A stretch of DNA of 21,655 nt from Candidatus Thorarchaeota archaeon (GCA_016840245.1 JAEOST010000189.1:1-21655); one strand, 5' to 3'. Positions 15,404 to 21,655 are shown, numbered from the stretch's first letter. Notes: a model not told the origin generated them from the sequence alone. Numbers and translations are program-made.

Positions 15404-15601
15404 GTGGTTGGTACTCAGAAATGTTCATTCTGTGGGAAGGACATCGAACCAGGTACTGGTTCAGCCTTTGTTCAGACCAAGGACGGTTCGGTTCAATGGT
15501 TCTGCTCCAACAAGTGTAAGGTCGCCCGTCTAAAACGTCGTATGAGACCTAGACGTACTAAGTGGTCAGCTTCATTCGAAAAAGGCGGTAAACCACGATA
15601 A
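15404..15601 (+). CDS. rpl24e: 50S ribosomal protein L24e (eL24)
   Basis: This is a 65-residue zinc protein of the large subunit. The finger is CSFCGKDIEPGTG, with the second pair in WFCSNKCKVARLKRRM. The start is GTG at 15404, chosen because AGGAGGCG lies 8 bases upstream and the next codons match the family N-terminus. The basic tail ends FEKGGKPR. It is the last gene of the operon, followed by a strong hairpin. In many archaea nucleoside diphosphate kinase follows in the same direction; here that gene is inverted. Confidence 0.96.
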   Translation: MVGTQKCSFCGKDIEPGTGSAFVQTKDGSVQWFCSNKCKVARLKRRMRPRRTKWSASFEKGGKPR

Positions 15602-15606
15602 ATAGC

Positions 15607-15650
15607 GAGTGAAACACCGAGGTGGCATTTGTTGCCACCTAGGTTCACTC
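15607..15650. terminator. Bidirectional stem-loop between convergent L24e and NDK genes
   Basis: The inner stem AGGTGGCA/TGCCACCT (15620-15627 with 15633-15640, 8 bp) has loop TTTGT. The outer stem GAGTGAA/TTCACTC (15607-15613 with 15644-15650) is separated by short unpaired stretches. A T-rich run (TTATTCTTTTTC) follows on the forward strand. The position exactly between two convergent stop codons suggests transcript-end formation or stabilisation for both genes. Confidence 0.6.
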
Positions 15651-15654
15651 AGTC

Positions 15655-16317
15655 TTATTCTTTTTCAACTTCTTCTATGATGAAATCAAAGATTGCCTTG
15701 GCCAGTGCTTTGATCTCGTCTGCTCCAACTCCCTCAGCATCTTTAGAGAGAAGGGTTTCAAGTGACTCGAGTACTTTTGGAGATGTGTCCTTTGACTCAA
15801 TGGAGGTCTTGACCACCTCACGAATCTTCATTGTGTAGTCTGCATCACCAGCAGTGTACTTCTGAATGTAGGCCTGGGCACTTGCTGTAGCATCATCAGA
15901 CTCAGCAACTCCTCCCTCACCAGTCCATAGTGCAATCTCTTTTGCTGCAGTTTCTGGTGCATCAGAGGCATGAGCAATATTGACACCTGCCCAGATACCA
16001 TAACGGCCTCTTAGCGTGTCAGGTTCAGCCTTCTGTACGAATGTGGCACCAAGTGCATCTCGTACACCCTGAATCACACCCTCGGACTCGAATATCATCA
16101 CAAGAACGCGACCAGAGGAGATGAAGTCCACTAGCCATGGAAAGAAGGGTTTCTCTTTGTGAACATCATAGTGCATCTTGGCTAGAGATTCAGATACCTT
16201 CATCTCTTTGAATGCCTTGATGTCATAGCCTCGACCTAGTAGTGCTTCAACAACGAGAGCTCCAACTCTTCTTCTTACTGCGCCATCTGGTTTGATAATT
16301 ACTAGAGAACGTTCCAT
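15655..16317 (-). CDS. ndk: Nucleoside diphosphate kinase with C-terminal helical extension
   Basis: The enzyme transfers the terminal phosphate between nucleoside tri- and diphosphates through a phosphohistidine. The core (residues 1-135) shows RSLVIIKPDGAVRR, GRGYDIKAFKEMK, RGRYGIWAGVNIAHASDAPE with catalytic His116, and AAKEIALW. The usual HGSDS is HASDA. At 220 residues it is about 70 longer than typical NDKs (about 150). The extra part (about 140-220) is acidic, predicted mostly helical, and ends IFDFIIEEVEKE. ATG 16317 follows AGGTGA; an in-frame GTG at 16326 lies inside that ribosome-binding site. The gene is inverted relative to the common L24e-ndk-infB order, though its neighbours are kept. 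Confidence 0.92.
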   Translation of the reverse strand: MERSLVIIKPDGAVRRRVGALVVEALLGRGYDIKAFKEMKVSESLAKMHYDVHKEKPFFPWLVDFISSGRVLVMIFESEGVIQGVRDALGATFVQKAEPDTLRGRYGIWAGVNIAHASDAPETAAKEIALWTGEGGVAESDDATASAQAYIQKYTAGDADYTMKIREVVKTSIESKDTSPKVLESLETLLSKDAEGVGADEIKALAKAIFDFIIEEVEKE

Positions 16318-16463
16318 TAGTTTCACCTGTCAATAGAGAATTGGTGATTATATGGCCGCCACATATGAGAGTTCAATATTAGGCTTGTGAAGTGCACGCT
16401 ATAGCGACAATTTCTTATGCTATTGTAAGGTCGGACGGCCAATCATCTTGTGAGGTGCTATCA

Positions 16464-18260
16464 ATGTCAGGTTCTGACTCAGGAGAATCCGGAAAACTTC
16501 GTTCACCAATTGTAACGGTTCTTGGGCACATAGACCATGGCAAGACCTCTCTACTTGACAAGATGCGTGGTACTGCAGTTCAGGATCGGGAAGTTGCTGG
16601 AATCACACAGCATATTGGTGCATCATTCTTCCCAACAGATACTATCAGAGAGATTTGTGGACCACTTTTAGAAAATACAGGGGCACAACTCAATATCGAT
16701 GGTCTTCTCTTCATTGACACACCAGGACACGAAGCATATCTCAATCTACGACGACGGGGTGGGGCAATCGCTGACATTGCAATCCTAGTCGTTGATATTA
16801 ACGAGGGTGCTCTGACTCAGACATACGAATCCATTAAGATACTCAGATCTGGAAAGACCCCATTTCTCATTGCCGCTAATAAACTAGACAAGGTCCCAGG
16901 CTGGAGAGAGAAACCTGGTATGGGTCTCCTTCAGGCGATTAAGGCCCAAGGAACATCAACTCAGGGTGAGGTTGATAGACGAATCTACGAGATTGTTGGG
17001 TCACTCTCAGCAAACGGAATACAGTCAGAGCGGTTTGATAGAGTTGAAGACTTTGCAAAATCCGTAGCTATTGTTCCTACAAGTGCAATCAGTGGAGAGG
17101 GTATTCCCGAACTACTCATGGTCCTTGCAGGACTCACACAGCAGTATATGCAAGAACGGCTGAAGGTTGTGACTGGTCCAGCTAGAGGTGCAATCTTAGA
17201 GGTCCGTGAAGAAACTGGCCTTGGGCTCACACTTGACACTATCATCTATGAGGGAGTCTTGAAGAAGACAGATACGATTGTTGTGGGCGGGCTTGATGAT
17301 GTAATAGTTGCTAAAATCAGGACCCTGTTGCAACCAAAGGCATTAGATGAGATACGAGATCCAAAAGAAAAGTTCACTCCAGTCTCAGATGTACATGCAG
17401 CCGCAGGTGTGAAGATTGTCGCGCCTGATATTGAAGGAGTTGTTGCAGGCGCACCTGTCTATGCAGTAAGCGACCCAGAAAAGCTGGATGAGATCAGGGA
17501 GAAGGTTCGTTCTGAGGTGAGTGAGATTCGAGTGAAGAGGGACTCCTCTGGTATCATCCTCAAGACTGATACTCTGGGGTCTCTGGAGGCCGTCACCCAA
17601 TTTCTGCAGGACCGCAAGATACCAGTAAGGGTAGCGGATGTAGGGCCAATCGTTAGACGAGATATAATTGAGGCTAAGGCAGCTGCCGATACAGATCCAT
17701 TGAATGGAGTAGTACTAGGATTTAATGTAAAAGTGGCACCAGAGATAGAGGACTTAGCTGCGGAATTTGGAATTGAGATGTTCTTGAATGAAGTCATCTA
17801 TCGACTCTTTGATGAATACTACGCATGGCTAATTGTGAAGAGAGAACAGGCCAAAGCAGAGTCACTTGGTTCAATCATCAGACCAGGAAAAGTAGAGATC
17901 ATCCCAGACTACATCTTCAGGCATAATAACCCGGCAGTCTTTGGAGTGAAAGTCCACGGTGTGATTCGTCCCCGAGTAGGGCTCATCAACTCCTCTGGGA
18001 AGCGAATTGGGACCATTCTTCAGATTCAGGACAGGAGTGTCAATATTGATGAGGCTACAGAAGGAATGGAAGTGGCAATCTCAGTAAGAGGTCCTACCAT
18101 TGGCCGTCAGGTAAAGGAGGATGAAACTCTCTATGTAGACGTGCCTGACAGACATATTGTAGCTGCACGGACAAAGTTTGCTAGCGAATTATCACAGGCT
18201 GAGCTTGACGTTCTGGAAGAGATAACTGAGATCAAGAGGGCTGCTGGGTCATTTGTGTAG
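16464..18260 (+). CDS. infB: Translation initiation factor IF2/IF5B
   Basis: This GTPase promotes subunit joining and initiator-tRNA placement at the end of initiation. The 598-residue archaeal form shows G1 GHIDHGKTS (21-29), switch regions with GITQHIG, G3 DTPGHE (85-90) and G4 NKLD (139-142). Further blocks are RGAILEVREETGLG, VRVADVGPIVRRDI and the C-terminal domain with IRPRVGLINSSGKRIGTILQ. There is no intein, unlike in some archaeal homologues. I start at ATG 16464 because GAGGTGC precedes it; the open frame extends to an upstream ATG at 16392 but those 24 residues are not family-like. The SRP RNA gene follows. Confidence 0.96.
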   Translation: MSGSDSGESGKLRSPIVTVLGHIDHGKTSLLDKMRGTAVQDREVAGITQHIGASFFPTDTIREICGPLLENTGAQLNIDGLLFIDTPGHEAYLNLRRRGGAIADIAILVVDINEGALTQTYESIKILRSGKTPFLIAANKLDKVPGWREKPGMGLLQAIKAQGTSTQGEVDRRIYEIVGSLSANGIQSERFDRVEDFAKSVAIVPTSAISGEGIPELLMVLAGLTQQYMQERLKVVTGPARGAILEVREETGLGLTLDTIIYEGVLKKTDTIVVGGLDDVIVAKIRTLLQPKALDEIRDPKEKFTPVSDVHAAAGVKIVAPDIEGVVAGAPVYAVSDPEKLDEIREKVRSEVSEIRVKRDSSGIILKTDTLGSLEAVTQFLQDRKIPVRVADVGPIVRRDIIEAKAAADTDPLNGVVLGFNVKVAPEIEDLAAEFGIEMFLNEVIYRLFDEYYAWLIVKREQAKAESLGSIIRPGKVEIIPDYIFRHNNPAVFGVKVHGVIRPRVGLINSSGKRIGTILQIQDRSVNIDEATEGMEVAISVRGPTIGRQVKEDETLYVDVPDRHIVAARTKFASELSQAELDVLEEITEIKRAAGSFV

Positions 18261-18292
18261 TGTGTAGACGTGACAAGTGTTCTTTGGCAACG

Positions 18293-18300
18293 TTTTTAGG
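18293..18300 (+). promoter_or_regulatory. TATA box of the SRP RNA gene
   Basis: AACG followed by TTTTTAGG, centred about 26 bases before the predicted RNA 5' end at 18322. It closely resembles the rpo3 operon promoter. Confidence 0.55.
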
Positions 18301-18321
18301 CATATCACTAGAGAATAGCGA

Positions 18322-18637
18322 TTGCAGCGGGTAGGGCTGGCCGTTTGGCGCGGCTTAAGCCACATGTCACTAGTGGAGCCAGTAACTTCGCTGAGGATGA
18401 ACCCCGACTCTGATGGGTTTCGTTGCCGGACTATGACAAGCAGTCTTCGAAGTCTGTCACGGTCATAGCGGCAGTTGTAGGACTGTCAGGATTGGCTCAG
18501 ACTTCCGAACCGGGTCAGGCACTGGCGTGAACAGCCCTAAGGGAGAGTGGTGGAGCCTCGGAGGTAGCTGCTTCGAGGAAAGTAACGAGCTAACTCAGCA
18601 GGGAAAGGACATTCGACGCATCAAGGGCCGCTGCACC
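18322..18637 (+). ncRNA. ffs: Signal recognition particle RNA (archaeal 7S RNA)
   Basis: The RNA scaffold of the signal recognition particle binds SRP54 and SRP19 and targets membrane and secreted proteins. The ends close with GCAGCGG (18324-18330) pairing CCGCTGC (18628-18634), the archaeal helix 1. Helix 6 is CAGTT-GTAG-GACTG with a GNAR tetraloop (18477-18480), the SRP19 site. Helix 8 reads GGTCAGG-CAC-TGGC-GTG-AACAGCC (18514-18535), carrying the conserved asymmetric and symmetric loops of the SRP54 site. Its tetraloop UGGC is of the URRC kind rather than the common GNRA, and AACAG replaces AGCAG. The length of about 315 bases fits. A GAGGAAAGT stretch near 18575 superficially recalls RNase P but the architecture does not. 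Confidence 0.88.
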
Positions 18638-18673
18638 TTTACTTGTTAATACAACACTGCTTTGTTGTTAATG

Positions 18674-18680
18674 TATAAAT
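18674..18680 (+). promoter_or_regulatory. TATA box of the DinB-like gene
   Basis: TATAAAT within ATGTATAAATCC. The start site is predicted near 18703, only about 8 bases before the ATG at 18711. Confidence 0.55.
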
Positions 18681-18710
18681 CCAACCAACCGTCGGAACTT
18701 ATTGATAGAA

Positions 18711-19202
18711 ATGAATGTTGCAGATTTAGTCAAGGGTCTGGTAGCATCTACTAGAGCGTGGCGTGAACGGGCTCTTCGAAACCTGCAAGAGTGTGGATGC
18801 AGTGATTTGTCATATCGACCTAGATCCGGAATGTCATCTATAGGATGGCTTCTCGTTCATCAGGCTGCGGCTTATGACTGGACACTGAACATGCTGATCA
18901 AAGGCAATCCTCCCAAGAATCCTGATCTCTTCTATTCATACAGAGGGGATGGGGATGACAAGGGCGACTGGGCAGGGACCTCACTCCAGGAGATTAGCGA
19001 CTACTACGACTCAATTGAGAGTGATTTTCTCGCTTGGTATGAACAGGCTTCTGACAAAGAGCTCAACCGCATTCTAGAGGGACCTAGCATTCCTCAGTAC
19101 TACCATGGTATGCGCGTCATCGAAGCGATTGCTGATACTTTTGCACACCTGAACCATCACAACGAACATCTCAGTGCAATCAGGGGTGACTGGTGCCAGT
19201 AA
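18711..19202 (+). CDS. DinB-like (DUF664-type) four-helix metal-binding protein
   Basis: This is a 163-residue protein of the DinB/YfiT-like putative metalloenzyme fold, a four-helix bundle with a three-histidine metal site. Candidate ligands are His50 in GWLLVHQAAAYDW and histidines of FAHLNHHNEHLSAIRG (146-153). Family members include thiol transferases and many uncharacterised bacterial proteins; no substrate can be read from the sequence. ATG 18711 is chosen over a TTG at 18702 because the strong TATA box puts transcription start almost on it, implying a near-leaderless mRNA. It lies between SRP RNA and tRNA-Ser as a single-gene unit. The family is mostly bacterial in known distribution, so lateral origin is possible but unproven. 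Confidence 0.72.
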   Translation: MNVADLVKGLVASTRAWRERALRNLQECGCSDLSYRPRSGMSSIGWLLVHQAAAYDWTLNMLIKGNPPKNPDLFYSYRGDGDDKGDWAGTSLQEISDYYDSIESDFLAWYEQASDKELNRILEGPSIPQYYHGMRVIEAIADTFAHLNHHNEHLSAIRGDWCQ

Positions 19203-19288
19203 GAAGAGAAGTGACTTCAGTGGCCCTCACTCAGGTCCTACAGAGTATCGCACATTGAAGCAACAAAGGACCGAGCTACACGACAATG

Positions 19289-19295
19289 TTTAAGA
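19289..19295 (+). promoter_or_regulatory. TATA-like box for tRNA-Ser
   Basis: TTTAAGA lies about 30 bases upstream of the mature 5' end at 19322, giving a start site near 19318. Confidence 0.4.
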
Positions 19296-19321
19296 GAAAA
19301 TCTTGGTCCGCATTTCTTCAA

Positions 19322-19434
19322 GCTGAGGTATCCAAGCCTGGTATGGAGCTGGATTGCTATAGACAGCTATTAGCAGTCCTGCAAACATCCAGTGTGCTAT
19401 GCACTCGCGAGTTCAAATCTCGCCCTCAGCGCCA
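19322..19434 (+). tRNA. tRNA-Ser (anticodon GCT) with a 27-base intron, CCA encoded
   Basis: The acceptor stem is GCTGAGG/CCTCAGC. The class II long variable arm has stem GTGC/GCAC. The T arm is GCGAG-TTCAAAT-CTCGC. The anticodon stem CTGGA/TCCAG holds GCT at 19356-19358; discriminator G and encoded CCA follow. The anticodon loop is interrupted between positions 37 and 38 by an intron at 19360-19386. A canonical bulge-helix-bulge forms: TTGC (19354-19357) pairs GCAA (19381-19384), flanked by three-base bulges TA|T and AC|A that contain the two cut sites. The 3' end is duplicated 2 kb downstream as an attachment-like repeat. Confidence 0.93.
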
Positions 19435-19443
19435 CTTTCTCTA
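19421..19443 (+). repeat. Direct repeat copy 1 (attachment-like), tRNA-Ser 3' end
   Basis: These 23 bases are identical to 21463-21485. They cover the end of the T stem, the acceptor 3' strand, GCCA and nine bases beyond. A further 29 bases show diverged similarity (20 matches, all nine differences transitions). Attachment sites in the 3' half of tRNA genes are the classic target of archaeal integrative elements. Confidence 0.8.
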
Positions 19444-19470
19444 GCTTACATCTACGATAAAACTCAGTTT
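19441..19470 (-). pseudogene. Nine-codon relic of a helicase C-terminus
   Basis: The reverse strand next to tRNA-Ser reads K-L-S-F-I-V-D-V-S-stop. The intact helicase at the right repeat ends K-L-G-S-I-V-D-T-S-stop in the same alignment. Six of nine residues agree, and several of the nucleotide differences are silent third-position changes. The frame is closed by TAG just upstream, so only the tail remains. Confidence 0.5.
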
Positions 19471-19481
19471 CTATTTGAAAC

Positions 19482-21005
19482 TCATTGGATGAGATTCAAT
19501 ATGCTACTGAAATTTGAACTCTTGAAGTGTTCAAGCTCATAAGGCCCATCAAATGTGTCGTAGTTTTCATTGATTAGCTTCAAAGCCTCCAGAGCCTGTG
19601 TTAGTATCGTGTCGGGAATGTATGAGAATAGATAAGCATCAGAACCAGTTTCAGAAAATCTAACAGTTGAGTAAGGTACGACCTGAATAATTTGGCCCAA
19701 TGAACGAATTACATCTCTTGAACTCCCTGACAAAATTGCAAATATAACTCTATGAGGACCAAAGCGTTGAGGTCTGTAAATCGGGATAACAAGACCCCTT
19801 CTGAAGACATTTCTCAAAGCATTATGAGATTCATTCGCGGTAAGGCCAATATTGTCAGTCAAAAATGTTTCAATTGATTGCCCTCGAAATATTCTGAGAG
19901 CTCCAATTGCGTACATATCTCTCGATGACACTTTGATAGGCGTTGTATTCATTGGCGTAATTTTATTGAAGCAGTCCAGAAGAGATTGCATAGTATTAAT
20001 TTCCAAATATGATTCTGACATTTCCCATCTTTTCTTATCTCGACTGTATAGATTAGTGTTCAATTTCTCTCCCTCGATACTGTACAATGGTAAATCAGTT
20101 TCATTGAAATCGATTAGTCGCCCATAGAAGCTCGTTGGCTTTTGGGTAGCAAGGTGTCGACATCTCATAGACAATTCAAGCGAACTATCTGTACCATGAG
20201 TTCCTTCCTCCATTGTACGAGTAAGATTTAGTTTCTTCAAAACTGGGATGAACCCACGAAATATACTTCCACTCCTTGTTATTACGTTGTACAATAGATT
20301 CGCATGTCTTCTTGAGCAATCTACCCACTTCGATATGTTTGAGATGTTTAGGCTATTATGCCTTGTAGCACCAACTAGGTTCTCTATCACGTCCCTGTAT
20401 TGATTCGAACGGAAGAAATCTATACTACCTAGAAAACTGCCTTCGTATATTCTGTTGATTCGATCATACCACATATCTTCATAGCGAGCAGAGTGTCTGC
20501 TTTCATCAACACGGGTAAAAAATGGAAGAATTATATCTTCAGTTAGAGGGTAATCAAGAAATTGCATGATGTAGGAGGCATTTGCCAGATACCGGAAGAA
20601 GGAGAAACCAAGTTCATCTAAACTAACATTCAGATAATATGAGAAATCTGCGTTTCTTTCTCTGAGGACGGCGAATAGAGCAGCTTGACCTATGAATCCA
20701 GGGGGTCTATCCGATGGTAGTTGAGAGGAATCAACTCGATGTGCTATCTCTTTCTGTTTTGATGACACTTGCAAGAGTATTTCATCAATTTCTAAGTTTG
20801 GCAAAAGTTGTTTGAGAATGTTGTGTGGAGTATTTGCGGGATGCCTAAGATGAGGCGATGAAATGTAATATCCAATCGTCTTCCAAATCTCATGATCAGT
20901 ATGACCGATAAACTCACGCTTTGCCCGTTCTATGTATGACATCCCATTCACTATCGAATTATGTTCGATAGAACTTTCTTCACCTGTGTAATAAATGGTT
21001 ACCAA
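19482..21005 (-). CDS. Island protein of unknown function, possible double winged-helix protein
   Basis: I do not recognise a family for this protein of up to 507 residues. It is soluble with no signal or membrane segment. Residues about 220-247 (NISNISKWVDCSRRHANLLY and on) and about 378-410 (IETFLTDNIGLTANESHNAL, then an R-x-L-V-hydrophobic wing) look like two helix-turn-helix or winged-helix units. Residues about 418-478 (RVIFAILSG to ALKLI) resemble a beta-alpha-beta-beta ligand domain as in Lrp-type regulators. These are impressions from pattern only. The TTG start overlaps the upstream gene's TAA; an ATG at 20942 (Met22) is the alternative. Its linkage with the 85-residue gene inside a tRNA-bounded island suggests a paired accessory function. 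Confidence 0.6.
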   Translation of the reverse strand: MVTIYYTGEESSIEHNSIVNGMSYIERAKREFIGHTDHEIWKTIGYYISSPHLRHPANTPHNILKQLLPNLEIDEILLQVSSKQKEIAHRVDSSQLPSDRPPGFIGQAALFAVLRERNADFSYYLNVSLDELGFSFFRYLANASYIMQFLDYPLTEDIILPFFTRVDESRHSARYEDMWYDRINRIYEGSFLGSIDFFRSNQYRDVIENLVGATRHNSLNISNISKWVDCSRRHANLLYNVITRSGSIFRGFIPVLKKLNLTRTMEEGTHGTDSSLELSMRCRHLATQKPTSFYGRLIDFNETDLPLYSIEGEKLNTNLYSRDKKRWEMSESYLEINTMQSLLDCFNKITPMNTTPIKVSSRDMYAIGALRIFRGQSIETFLTDNIGLTANESHNALRNVFRRGLVIPIYRPQRFGPHRVIFAILSGSSRDVIRSLGQIIQVVPYSTVRFSETGSDAYLFSYIPDTILTQALEALKLINENYDTFDGPYELEHFKSSNFSSILNLIQ

Positions 21006-21256
21006 GGAAGGATACTCTGATAATCTGATTTTGTCATTGAGAAGATAATTCGGCTTATGAAGACAGGTTCTCTCTCAGATTCCTCAGCAAGCGGAACAAC
21101 CCATACTCGCATGTAATCTGGATTGTCATAAGACTCGTCTAGCTCGAATTCCAGATTTCTCTCAACATGCTCAGGGTATTTCGATCTAAGTATTGTTTCG
21201 AGAATAATTCCAGTTTCTATATCCATTATATTCAGACCTCCAAAGTGGTGATTCAA
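20999..21256 (-). CDS. Small acidic island protein, unknown function
   Basis: This is an 85-residue acidic protein with no recognised family. The middle reads LEFELDESYDNPDYMRVWVV and the end FISRIIFSMTKSDYQSILPW; it looks like a small alpha/beta domain. The upstream-most start gives MNHHFGG. A second Met at residue 11 (MDIETGIILE) is equally plausible and has GGAGGT (inside the GGAGGTCTG stretch) at better spacing. The stop overlaps the start of the 507-residue gene, so the two are translationally coupled and may form a complex or a regulator/effector pair. Confidence 0.55.
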   Translation of the reverse strand: MNHHFGGLNIMDIETGIILETILRSKYPEHVERNLEFELDESYDNPDYMRVWVVPLAEESEREPVFISRIIFSMTKSDYQSILPW

Positions 21257-21462
21257 TGAATCACATCAATAGTAAGAGATACAAAATCTAAATTGGGTTT
21301 CTAAAGAGAGTTTGATGTGTTTATATTGGAGAAAATAGAATTTAGGGAGTTTTGGAGTCTATTTTGTGGACCTGCATATAAAGAAAATAGTTCTATTCAA
21401 GACAAAGAGCGTTCTACTTGCCTGTACTACTGGTTTTGCAGAAACTTTTGGTCAAAATTTGA
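21257..21462. other. A/T-rich non-coding end of the island
   Basis: About 200 bases between the 85-residue gene and the right repeat. A TATA-like sequence readable on both strands (TTTATATTGG forward, CCAATATAAAC reverse, near 21319-21328) may drive the reverse-strand gene pair. A forward frame of 61 codons across 21317-21502 reads into the repeat but is rich in Cys, Phe and Trp, shows no domain and is probably not a gene. Confidence 0.4.
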
Positions 21463-21485
21463 CGCCCTCAGCGCCACTTTCTCTA
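21463..21485 (+). repeat. Direct repeat copy 2 (attachment-like), at helicase 3' end
   Basis: Identical over 23 bases to the tRNA-Ser 3' end at 19421-19443. No other part of a tRNA precedes it, so it is a tRNA fragment, as expected for the far end of an integrated element. Its last three bases are the complement of the helicase stop codon. Confidence 0.8.
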
Positions 21486-21655
21486 ACTTGTGTCCACGAT
21501 AGAGCCTAGTTTCTTTCCAATCAGCTCCATGAACATTGTATCACGTTTGAGTGACTTCTCATCCTCTACGGTCTGGTTATAGCTGATAGTGTAGAGTGTC
21601 TTGACACTACGCATAGTACTGCGTATACGACCGAGGCTCTGTTCATACCGTTCAA
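21483..21655 (-). CDS. C-terminal end of a probable SF2 helicase (5' part beyond window)
   Basis: The reverse-strand frame is open from the window edge to TAG at 21483-21485, giving the last 56 residues. It begins ERYEQSLGRIRSTMRSVKTL, which matches helicase motif VI (QxxGRxxR with the arginine finger), followed by YTISYNQTVEDEKSLKRD and ending KKLGSIVDTS. A motif VI so close to the C-terminus is typical of SF2 helicases including SNF2-like and phage or defence-associated types. Since its stop lies in the attachment-like repeat, the gene probably belongs to an integrated element. The subfamily cannot be told from this fragment. Confidence 0.55.
   Translation of the reverse strand, partial: ERYEQSLGRIRSTMRSVKTLYTISYNQTVEDEKSLKRDTMFMELIGKKLGSIVDTS

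Larger units (their letters stand above)
19421..21485. mobile_element. Small tRNA-Ser-associated genomic island without visible integrase
   Basis: About 2 kb is bounded by the two 23-bp direct repeats, the left one being the 3' end of the tRNA-Ser gene. The interior is visibly more A/T-rich than the conserved genes to its left and encodes two overlapping reverse-strand genes with no recognisable family. No tyrosine recombinase is present between the repeats. It may be a remnant, a passenger mobilised by an integrase in trans, or the end module of a larger island continuing to the right with the helicase gene. Boundaries follow the repeats; the mobile nature is inferred. Confidence 0.55.

Noticed and set aside
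18575..18600. RNase P RNA-like GAGGAAAGT motif
   Set aside because: The closing helix, GNAR helix 6 and GGTCAGG helix 8 identify SRP RNA; no ACAGAAA-type partner motif of RNase P is present.
21317..21502. 61-codon forward frame reading into the right repeat, considered as a split integrase fragment
   Set aside because: No tyrosine-recombinase motif is visible, the residue composition is odd, and it overlaps the helicase 3' end antisense.

Overview
The window is archaeal chromosomal DNA. The evidence is a Rpo3/Rpo10-ribosomal protein operon (L18e, L13, S9, S2), L7Ae-S28e-L24e, an IF2/IF5B-type GTPase, glycerol-1-phosphate dehydrogenase (the enzyme that sets archaeal lipid stereochemistry), an archaeal SRP RNA, TATA-type promoters, and a tRNA-Ser intron with a canonical bulge-helix-bulge. 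An Arf-like small GTPase and an IFT52-like (GIFT-domain) surface protein suggest an Asgard archaeon, possibly Thorarchaeia. That lineage call is inference; the archaeal call is firm.

Layout. 1-4188: the 3' part of an Lhr helicase gene overlapping an EngB-like GTPase; a reverse-strand secreted GIFT-domain glycoprotein; a reverse-strand small SWIM-like zinc protein; and a COG1407-type metallophosphoesterase sharing a divergent promoter with the latter. 4221-4297: tRNA-Pro(CGG). 4396-5833 (reverse): an orphan cytosine-C5 DNA methyltransferase overlapping a SPOUT-like methylase-family gene. 5992-9829: four tightly coupled genes for the archaeal (modified) mevalonate route: mevalonate kinase, a UbiD-family decarboxylase (probable trans-anhydromevalonate phosphate decarboxylase), and the large and small subunits of phosphomevalonate dehydratase (aconitase X). 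9833-12733 (reverse): Rpo3-L18e-L13-S9-Rpo10-S2, ending four bases from the mevalonate operon and preceded by a structured leader. 12914-13420 (reverse): the Arf-like GTPase. 13604-14656: G1P dehydrogenase. 14777-15601: L7Ae-S28e-L24e. 15655-16317 (reverse): nucleoside diphosphate kinase with an unusual C-terminal extension. 16464-18260: IF2. About 18322-18637: SRP (7S) RNA. 18711-19202: a DinB-like protein. 19322-19434: intron-containing tRNA-Ser(GCU).

Mobile region. A 23-bp direct repeat matches the 3' end of tRNA-Ser plus nine following bases. It recurs at 21463-21485, where it overlaps the stop codon of a reverse-strand SF2-helicase-like gene running off the window. The two copies bound about 2 kb of visibly AT-rich DNA carrying two overlapping genes of unknown function (85 and up to 507 residues) and no recognisable integrase. 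Next to the tRNA-side repeat is a nine-codon relic of a diverged helicase tail. This suggests layered integration or exchange between related elements at this tRNA. It is the least explained part of the window.

How the genes relate. The mevalonate cluster supplies isoprenoid precursor, and G1P dehydrogenase supplies the glycerol phosphate backbone to which archaeal lipids attach it. The rest of the core is translation, transcription and protein targeting. I saw no rRNA, CRISPR array, insertion sequence or replication origin.
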